Shown: positions 56,346 to 64,000 of the stretch, one piece after another
Layout: every line of letters starts with the position of its first letter
Position numbering within the stretch: position 1 is the first letter of the stretch
Assembly (NCBI GenBank): GCA_036245805.1
Contig: BTRK01000005.1
Span: 47,789,216 to 47,853,215 of the forward strand
Direction: 5' to 3'
DNA from: Pristionchus mayeri
Taxonomy: Eukaryota > Nematoda > Chromadorea > Rhabditida > Neodiplogasteridae
Length of the DNA: 64,000 nt
Program-made: the position numbers and the translations under genes
Notes under the pieces: generated by a model
What the model was told of the DNA's origin: nothing
The model's input: the letters and a program-made list of their open reading frames with translations, nothing else
Database searches by the model: none

Positions 56346-59300
56346 TCATCTTCCTACTCACAGGGCTGAGCTAGAGAGCACGTAGATTAGAGAGAGCAGA
56401 GAACAATGCCTCTCTCTCTCTGACTCCCTCTACCTCTCCCTCTCTCTCCCTCTCTATAAACTATAGCCGCCTCCGCTCCTATGCGAATCTTTACCCTGTA
56501 TTTGCCCACTCCGCCACCGTCTGATGCTTCTGGTCCGAGTGGTCTGATGCTCTAAAGAGCCAGAGCCACAGAATCGGCACGTGCCCTCGATGATGAATCT
56601 CCGGTTCTGACTTCATGATGATGCGGTGGAGTACGGTAGATGAGAGAGTGCAGTATGTGGAGAGTTGGGAATGAAAAGTTCAGCGCTGGCTTTTCCCAAA
56701 TCATCTAAGTTCGCTTTCTCTATAAGAACGAGTTAGCTAAGCAGCATATCTTTCGGGGAGATATAGCGCGCGATTGGGAGAGGTGGGGCAGAGGGAGGGG
56801 GGAGTAGTGAGAGATCAGGGTGGAGTGAGAGATACCGCAAGTTAGAACGGCCGTAAAATCTCGCCTTTTTTGCGGGACAATCGGAGAATTCACGCATATA
56901 GCGGGGACGGAAACGTGCCTATCAAAGTGGTGGAGAACGGAAAGTTTAAGGGATCGAAGCTCGTCCGTGGGTAGTCATGGTATATTGGGAACGGGCGAGT
57001 TTGCGGGGGGGGGGGGGGGTGAAAAGAGGTTTTCATTTTTGGATATTCTTGCTTTTAGGTGAGCTATATATGTCATCTATCGCACCTGAACTCTACCAGA
57101 ACTTACGGCAATACCGTAAAAAAACGGTGAACGGCCAAGTTAAGGGACCGAAGCTCATCCGTGGGTAGTCATGGCACTATGACGAGTGAACAACGGACCC
57201 GAGAAACGACGTTCATTTCTATCTCTACGGAAACCGACGATCTAGCCGTACCACGAACTAAGGAAGAGCATGTGGTGTTCGATCAGTTAGAGTGCGATGG
57301 TGCAGCCGCTGCTAATTTGCATCTGCTGGAGTGATTAAAAGTCGCCGCGTGACTATCAGCATGTCCCCTCTCCCTCTCCCTGGTAGACTGGTGAGAGTGT
57401 ATGCAAAATAAAGAGAGTATGTTCAACAGTGCACTAATCTGATCTTTACGGGGAATCGAGTCAAAATGTGTACTGTATTGGCAAATTACTAGCCGCCATG
57501 ATCTAGGGTAAGATCGTGTTGAAGATAAGCAGTTACGTGATGACGTCACCTAAAACACACATGTATTGTCCTCAATGATGTCATCAATTCACCAAGGATC
57601 AGCTGATTGCAAGGATAGAAAGAGAAAGTACAACATCACAAACCAGATAAATAGCCTAATTATCTCCTCAAATTAGCAATGAACTCGGAGGAGTGAAATC
57701 GAAAAGGCGTTGAGATAGGACTAATCATCAATGAGTGCTGACCGAATAAAGAGCACGGCCGGGGTTGAGGGATCTTTTCGAAATTTTCGTGATTTCTTGC
57801 TCTGAAAACTCACCTCAAACTCTGTGTTTGAGTGATTCATGAAAGTGTCGGTGTAATAATTTGCGATAGTCATGCGAAATGTCAAGTTGCATGCGAATTG
57901 TTATGCAAATAGATCTGCTGATGAAATTGGCAAAATGTATTTCTCTCTCAAAATTGAGCCCTATCGCGTAGACTAACCGGATGAGAGAGCATGGGGATAC
58001 GAGAGGGTCAGAACACCTCTCGTTGCGTTCTCGGACGCTCTTTGGCTTTTCTGTTCAAACGAACGCAATAATATTATTATCGAAACCAAGCAGCTGTGCT
58101 ATTTTCGCTTAGAGATGGAGAACAAAGAATGCGGCTCTTCATTGTCCATGCTCTCTCGCTCTTCCAGCAATGAATATGGGAACACGGGGAAACTATCAAG
58201 ATATTCACTCTATTTCGATCCTAATCCTAGGATATTGGATGCGAAAATTGATTAATATAGCTACTACTTCCCTGATTTGAAGCGGGCCTCAAGAGTTCAA
58301 GACGAAGTAACGATAATGGCTTCAGGGACTTCCAAATTCTAAGAATAAAAGGAAAAGAAACCCCCGAAAGTAGCGCAAATATGCAAGCAACCCTAGATCA
58401 ATTTCATTTGGGAGATAAGCCTCCCGCAATATCGTCTCAAAATCATCAATTCGGCTTCATTATGGCATCTATATGATCATTTATAAAGAGCTGTGATTCC
58501 TTCCCGAACGATTCGCTCCTGAAAACATGCACTGTTTATCCACACAATCCTCGCAATACGGAGGAACGGGTGTTCCTTTACTTACTTTTACCTTTCGTTA
58601 CTTTTTCTTACTGTTATGCGTTACTTTTTCTTATTGTTTTTCGCGGCGACTGTTATGCACGAAGGAAGTAGTGAAAGTCATTCTTCATATCTGATCATGT
58701 TCTTCATTTTCATCCCTCAGCAGAATTTAATCGTGTAAACCCCGGGCATCCCTCAAGGAACCCCTATTTCTGGTTTATTTCTGGTTTCGCTTCCCTGCCA
58801 TTTTTTCTCGCTCGGAGGAACGGCCCCGCTTTTAGCAGAGGAAAAACGCGAAAACTTGTTGACACTTCAAAGCCATCATCGAACCATCAATCTTTGCACG
58901 TAAATCTTTTCATATTCAAATAGGGGGCAAGAAAAATTATATTTCGAATGTTCATCCCTACTCACAGTTTTTTTTGAATTCTACAGAGAGCGAAACAAAG
59001 TCCGTCAATTGTTTCGCAACTACGTATTCTAATACGTATTATTGTACGAAAATTTGACCCGAATTTGAAACCGTGTATCCTAGTTAGGCAATGAGGGCAA
59101 ATAGCTAGTATCCGAGAAGGAAAGGATGCGAGTGAAAATTAGGAGAAAGATCGAGCACACCCGAGGGTCAACAAAAGCGCCGCGGGGATGAACAGAGCAC
59201 GGAAAGCGTGTTTTGCTCTCTTTGCGAAAATATCGGTGCGTCAACAATCTAGTAAATTAGGGTTATGATCGATTTTTTTAAAATTAGGACTATGTTCGAA

Positions 59301-61424
59301 ATGTATAGTTTGGAACTGCAATGCAGATCTTGCATAGATCAAACCCTCACCTGCCGACTTGTTATGGGAGATGCATGAAACACATGAGGCGATAGAGATT
59401 CGATTCCCGTTTTCGCTGTTTTCCATAACAAGGCGAGGAGTGGTGGAAGATGAATCAGCGCCATTTAGAGCCACATTAAACCCTGGTAAAACAGTGGATC
59501 TGTAAAAAAGCCCTGAACATGGACACCTATTTTTCAATCCTTGTTTCGACTTTTCTGTACCTTCGGCGTCTTTTTGTCCGCGATTCAGAGATCAGTTCCC
59601 CTTTGACCACCCAGTGTGCACTTTTTGCTCCCAGTCACGCTCGTTGCCCTTTTTGCTATGTGTGCGCGAGCTTTTTTCCCGGGCTGGGCTCTAAGACTTG
59701 CAAAAAGCTGTCAATATGAGAAGGCAAAGTACCCGTTCACCCTCACTTGGCCTCTTTTTGTCCTGGTGATATCCTGTTCGCGCTTACCCATATCCTAGCT
59801 AGGAAAGGAAAGATCGGCCAAATACAATGATAAGCTAGCACTGCAAAACCGCAAGCGCTCTGTGTTGATTTGGAAAAGGCAGTAAAAGTGTTTCCGTCGT
59901 TCTTTGGACAGTCATGCCGTCTGGCTGGTTTCCTGAAACAAACAAGGCAATAATTCAGCCGAATACTATTTTATGGCGTTTGAAGCGCCCTGCAAAACGC
60001 TTCCTCCTCATACGTTCGTGTTGAACCGGAGAGAGATTAGAGATACAATTCAGAGTTCGGGAGACGATATCACGGCATTTCCATGCTCACTCGACCGATC
60101 GAGAGAACATGGAAATACCGTGGTACCGTCGGGAAAAGGCGGATTCCCGGTTGAACTCCTCGATAACAGATCGATAACGGGAAACTGTGCACAAATGAAT
60201 GCAATCACGTATTCAAATTATTATCGAATAGTTTGAATATTTTGGAGAGTGAACAAAACGATTTGTGTGCCCAATGTGTGTTCAGTCACAAACAATGGCA
60301 TGCCAAATCGTATTTTTTCCTCCTCGGTCATTTTCCTCTCCGCGCTTCTTTCTGAACAGCAATAGCAAGTTCGCTATAAGGTGCGAACGGGTGAAGGATG
60401 GTTAGAGAAAAGTTCTTCGATCTACACACTTTCTCACTAGTTAGAGGCACCGAGAGATTATTCTCTTTTCTAAATGGGGAAAGGGGAAGAAAAAACGGAG
60501 CGCGCGCTAGTGAGATGAAATGGATAATTCCTAATCGGCGAACTGAGCACTTCATAATTTAAAAAAAAGGACTGTGAAGGGTTTAACAATGAATAAACGG
60601 AAAATGTCAAACTAGTGCCACTGGTAGACAGGAATGATCAGAAAAGAGAAGAACCACACTATCCTTCGAAAGGCACTCTTTCGAAAACCACTGTGGTTCT
60701 AGATTTCTGTAAAGTAATTAGCCGGCGTTGGTCTCACTGATCCGTTAACGCGTCATTACCTCAATAGTGCAAGCTGGTGACCTACAAACCGCGTCGGGAA
60801 ACCCTATCCTGAACCATTTGGGATACTCTGGGATAGGGCGCGAGATAGCATGAAAATTGAGAGAGCATTGAGCCAGTCAACTCGTCGCAACCTAGCAGTG
60901 ACTAGCCACTGCGTGATAGCAATCTCTTGGCCATTATAGTAGAGCTGTCTGAGAGGTGAAAGTTACTCTCCTCTATTCGCGTACTCTCTAGCTTTCTCTG
61001 ACGAGAGAAGAGTGAGCACCGAGATTGTAGTGCAGGGAAGGTCAGAGAAAGCAAACGGTCACGCGCCAAAACAGAGGAGAGGGAGTAATTGAGGGGTCTA
61101 GACGGAGGGGATTTAGAGGGACACACTTCAGGTTCATTTCTGATTTACTAATGAAGAACACTTTCTCCGTAGTCGGAAGGAAATAGTTGTGGAAGTCACT
61201 GAATAGCTGTGAGCGTGCAATCAATCGTCTAGTGAAGCCGTTTTTTTTTCAACGGCGTAGTTCACAAATTTCCATTACGGATTTGGAATCAATTAAGGGG
61301 TCAAGACGGGGGGATTTTGTGGAGAGTACATCAGGCTCACTTATGGCGTTGGGGCATAATTCTCTTTTTGGAAAATAGTTTATATAATTTCCGATAGGTT
61401 TCGGCGCACCTGTAAACTCATGTT

Positions 61425-61567
61425 TGAGAACTCTAGTACTGACTAGATTTCGATGAACGGCCCTCTTTTCCTTCATTTCCGACACTCTCTAGACGGCCCT
61501 AGTGGTGAGAGAGTGTATGGAATGAATGAAGAGAGCGCGGTATCGTTTCTAGAACTCTAGTACTGAC
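61425..61567. mobile_element. Foldback with CTCTTC/CACTCTCTC core flanked by a direct repeat
   Basis: agaactctagtactgac occurs directly before (about 61427-61443) and at the end (about 61551-61567) of a 107-bp palindrome (cggccctcttttccttcatt ... gaatgaatgaagagagcgcg) centred on gacggccctagtggt. The direct repeat is long for a target duplication. Confidence 0.7.
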
Positions 61568-62170
61568 CCAAATCGCCTTCCCATTAAGTGTTTCAAAAAC
61601 GAGATGATTCACTCATATTCTTCCTCGAATCCGACACGGATTTACGCAGCTAAATGATGAACAAATGCAACTAATTGAGGGGTCTAGACGAGGGAGATTT
61701 GAAGGGGCATACTTCTCGAAAGCATGGTTTCCATTTCGGATATTTGGCGCTATTTTCGGGTAGATTTAATGATTTTCTGAAGACCTCATATACTTTTCAG
61801 CTTTTGACGCATATGAATCATTTACGAAAAAATGTTGCATTAATCGAATAAAGGAAACTATCATTTACGCTACCCTGCACCTGTTTTTAGCTCATTCCCG
61901 TCATTGGTCAATTTTTCAACGATATAGATAGCAAATAAAGTAATTTGAAGCGCTTCCTAATTAGTACGAGTTCTAATTTTGGTGAATATCCGCACTGACA
62001 TTCCCTTTTGACTCCGTTGTCTAGACTGAAGTACACCTAGCCAGCATCCCCCTGGGAAATGTATTCGAGAATAAGTTCGACGGAAGGGCAAATTTTAGAG
62101 TCCCTTGTCTCAGCTCGAATGTTTTAATAAGACAGGGATCAACTATATCCTAATCGTAAAACTATACAAT

Positions 62171-62277
62171 GTTATACAGGAGGGAGCAATGTTCTCGCTC
62201 TCTCCATATCATACATTCTCTCGCCACTCTGATCGACGAGAGAGCGTGTGATTTGAAGAGAGTCAGACGATTCCTCA
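62171..62277. mobile_element. Foldback MITE, 'GAGCAATCGTC' family
   Basis: ggagcaatgttctcgctctc...CATTCTCTCgCC and back to gaagagagtcagacgattcc. The two sides are less similar than in the 14806 copy. Confidence 0.78.
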
Positions 62278-62649
62278 CTGAAGGGCACCTAGCAAGCTTC
62301 CCCTCCCCTGGAAAGGTATTCTCGTGAAGAGACGGAAATACCGCTGGAAGTCATCCTCAAAGTGAATTCGAAAACAATGAGCAGGGATTAATTTACATTT
62401 TAAACGAAATTCGTTATTTTTTCTTCTTAAAGCACTCAAAGAAAGGCCTTTATGAGAGACTATCTGAGCCAGTGGACATATGCTTGGCAAAGTTCGAAAA
62501 ATGGAATTCCTCCAAAATGCGTGTACAGATAGTACTCAGCGAGTATAGCACGTAGGTCGCTTATGGAGCCCTACAGCTAACGCTTTCCAGGGAAAATAGT
62601 AATTTCAAAATTTTTCGAAATTTTATTTTTCGTAACCATTTCGAATGAA

Positions 62650-63470
62650 CGATATCTTAAAAAATGCAGAAAATTCAAGTGATCATGCACACCAAGTTTC
62701 ATCTTGATCCGTTTTAATATCGTCGAAAAAATCAAATTTTCGATATTTTTAGAAAATAAAAAAATCCAGCTCATTCAGATGGGTGGGTATGAGCAATTTT
62801 TATTTCAGTTTTGTATAGAGCACCAATTATACATTCTAAAATAAAAATAAGGACAAAATAAAAAGGTCGGTTTTTGAGATATTGACAAAAAACGACTAAA
62901 TCTTAAAATAAAGCCAGTTTGTGATAAGCTCGATAGCCTACCGTAACCCATCCTAGATGCAGCACTCTATGGGGGTAATCGATTACCATTAATAGAATTT
63001 CGATATGCCTTTGCGCGCGCGGGAGCGCAGGTTTTTAAAAGATACCGTAATTCCACATGGGTTACGGTAGCTTTTAAAGACCTGCGCTCCCGCGCGCGCG
63101 AAGGAATATCGAATTTCTGCTAGTGCTAATCGATTTAGTTTATCGAGTAGTGCAATCAGGATGGGGTACGGTAGGCTATCGAGCTTATCACAAACTGGCT
63201 TTATTTTATGATTTAGTCGTTTTTAGTCAATATCTCAAAAACCGACCTTTTTATTTTTTCCATATTTTTATTTTAGAATGTATCATTGGTGCTCTATACA
63301 AAACTGAAATAAAATTTGCTCATACCCACCCATCTGAACGAACTAAAATTTAAAATTCAATATTTTTTTCGACTTTTCGATTTTTCTCGATGTATTTGAA
63401 TCAGATCGAAATGAAACTTGAGTGGTATAATGGGTAGTCATCGGCGGATCTTTTAGAGTATGCGCCTTTC
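62650..63470. repeat. Large foldback with a CG-rich tip
   Basis: Arms pair by x + y near 126112: gataagctcgatagcctacc (62921 on) with ggtaggctatcgagcttatc (63171 on), and outward atgggtgggtatgagcaatt (62779) with tttgctcatacccacccatc (63316). Close to the centre, gcgcgcgcgggagcgcaggt and acctgcgctcccgcgcgcgc form an additional perfect stem. No coding content. Confidence 0.93.
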
Positions 63471-63592
63471 AAATCGATGACGAAATAAAAAAAAATCATG
63501 GAATTACGGTACCACCCTTAAAGTTAGGCGCACTTCGTTCGGAATGATCTAGAACACTAAATACGTGGTGGGTGAGCAGGCTTCGTCGAGTA

Positions 63593-63780
63593 CTTATTTA
63601 TTTATCACATCAGGCAGTAGTGCTCAGGTGAGGATGGGGCCATATTCTTCATAGGCTGCGCTCCACCAATGGGGTCCGATGGCTCTCCTGAGGTCATCAC
63701 GCCATCGAGTCTTGGGATGTCCTTGAGGGCGTGCACGATTGTAGGGCGTCCACACAGTAGTCGCACGCGTTCAGTGGTTG
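63593..63780 (-). pseudogene. 3' end of a second RTE-type retrotransposon
   Basis: On the minus strand one frame reads RPQGHPKTRWRDDLRRAIGP followed by HWWSAAYEEYGPILT and a stop, the usual C-terminal tail of RTE-like polyproteins. It is followed by an AATAAATAAATA-type tail. The 5' part is missing, as in 5'-truncated LINE copies. It differs in sequence from the element at 31412. Confidence 0.75.
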
Positions 63781-64000
63781 ACACGCATCTCCCGTAAGTA
63801 CTACATGTACGTCGAGTACTACATGTATGCAAATTTTGGGCAATTTCGATTATTCGCACTTTGCCAAGGGTCTTCACAAATATGTTCACTCACTCAGATA
63901 GTTTCTCTTATAACAGACCAGAATTGTTTCCGACGGATGACGTGCATTATATGCACCTTTTTATACTTGGATCAATTCAATCTGCACCAATTTCCGGGAC

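Larger units (their letters stand above)
56015..62450. repeat. Right arm of the large inverted repeat
   Basis: Pairs in inverse order with 30985-39905 (anchors are listed there). It lacks the RTE, the 69-bp retroposon and the tRNA-like foldback. Around 62034-62440 part of the arm is present twice (cccctgggaaatgtattcg and cccctggaaaggtattctcg), separated by the foldback at 62171. No protein gene recognised in it. Confidence 0.88.

Noticed and set aside
1..64000. Prokaryotic systems, CRISPR arrays or recent bacterial gene transfer
   Set aside because: No regularly spaced short direct repeats, no intron-free bacterial-type operons; all recognisable genes are spliced and nematode-like.

Overview
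The window looks like nematode nuclear DNA, probably from a free-living or animal-associated clade V (rhabditid/diplogastrid-like) species; the species itself cannot be named from sequence alone. The reasons are small introns of about 45-450 bp with TTTCAG-type acceptors, a transthyretin-like (TTL) secreted protein, F-box genes of nematode style, a serpentine receptor with phase-0 introns, an HMBOX1-type (hmbx-1) homeobox gene, mariner and RTE-type transposons and a very high density of foldback elements. There are no prokaryotic operons, CRISPR arrays or rRNA.

Layout. (a) 1-4.43 kb: a near-perfect 1.6 kb palindrome with two tail-to-tail copies of one small secreted-protein gene; its spacer holds a foldback that is itself split by a mariner-type MITE. 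(b) 4.8-11 kb: an unrecognised 183-aa gene, a SINE/RTE-like fragment, a TTL gene, a 0.78 kb foldback and a 73-aa secreted basic cysteine-containing protein. (c) 11.9-16.4 kb, minus strand: a serpentine receptor-like gene and an F-box gene that carries in-frame TGA codons. (d) 18.6-24.5 kb, plus strand: a second F-box gene whose introns hold a complete but broken mariner and a 1.7 kb foldback. (e) 25.5-28.4 kb, minus strand: a one-pass membrane protein and a 129-aa secreted protein with 11 cysteines. (f) 31-62.5 kb: a large diverged inverted repeat (arms about 31.0-39.9 and 56.0-62.45 kb) bracketing a 16 kb loop that contains hmbx-1. The left arm was later hit by an RTE retrotransposon (itself split by a TTAA-type MITE), by a 69-bp retroposon scrap and by a tRNA-like element. 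(g) 62.6-64 kb: another large foldback and the 3' end of a second RTE element.

All gene models were spliced by eye from frame, phase and splice-site consensus. Several otherwise coherent models need a single-base shift (TTL, F-box gene 1, membrane protein, RTE), which points either to decay or to residual indel errors in the assembly. The genes do not form an obvious pathway. The common theme is secreted or receptor-type and F-box genes, typical of fast-evolving nematode gene families, set in repeat-rich DNA, with hmbx-1 as the one deeply conserved regulator.
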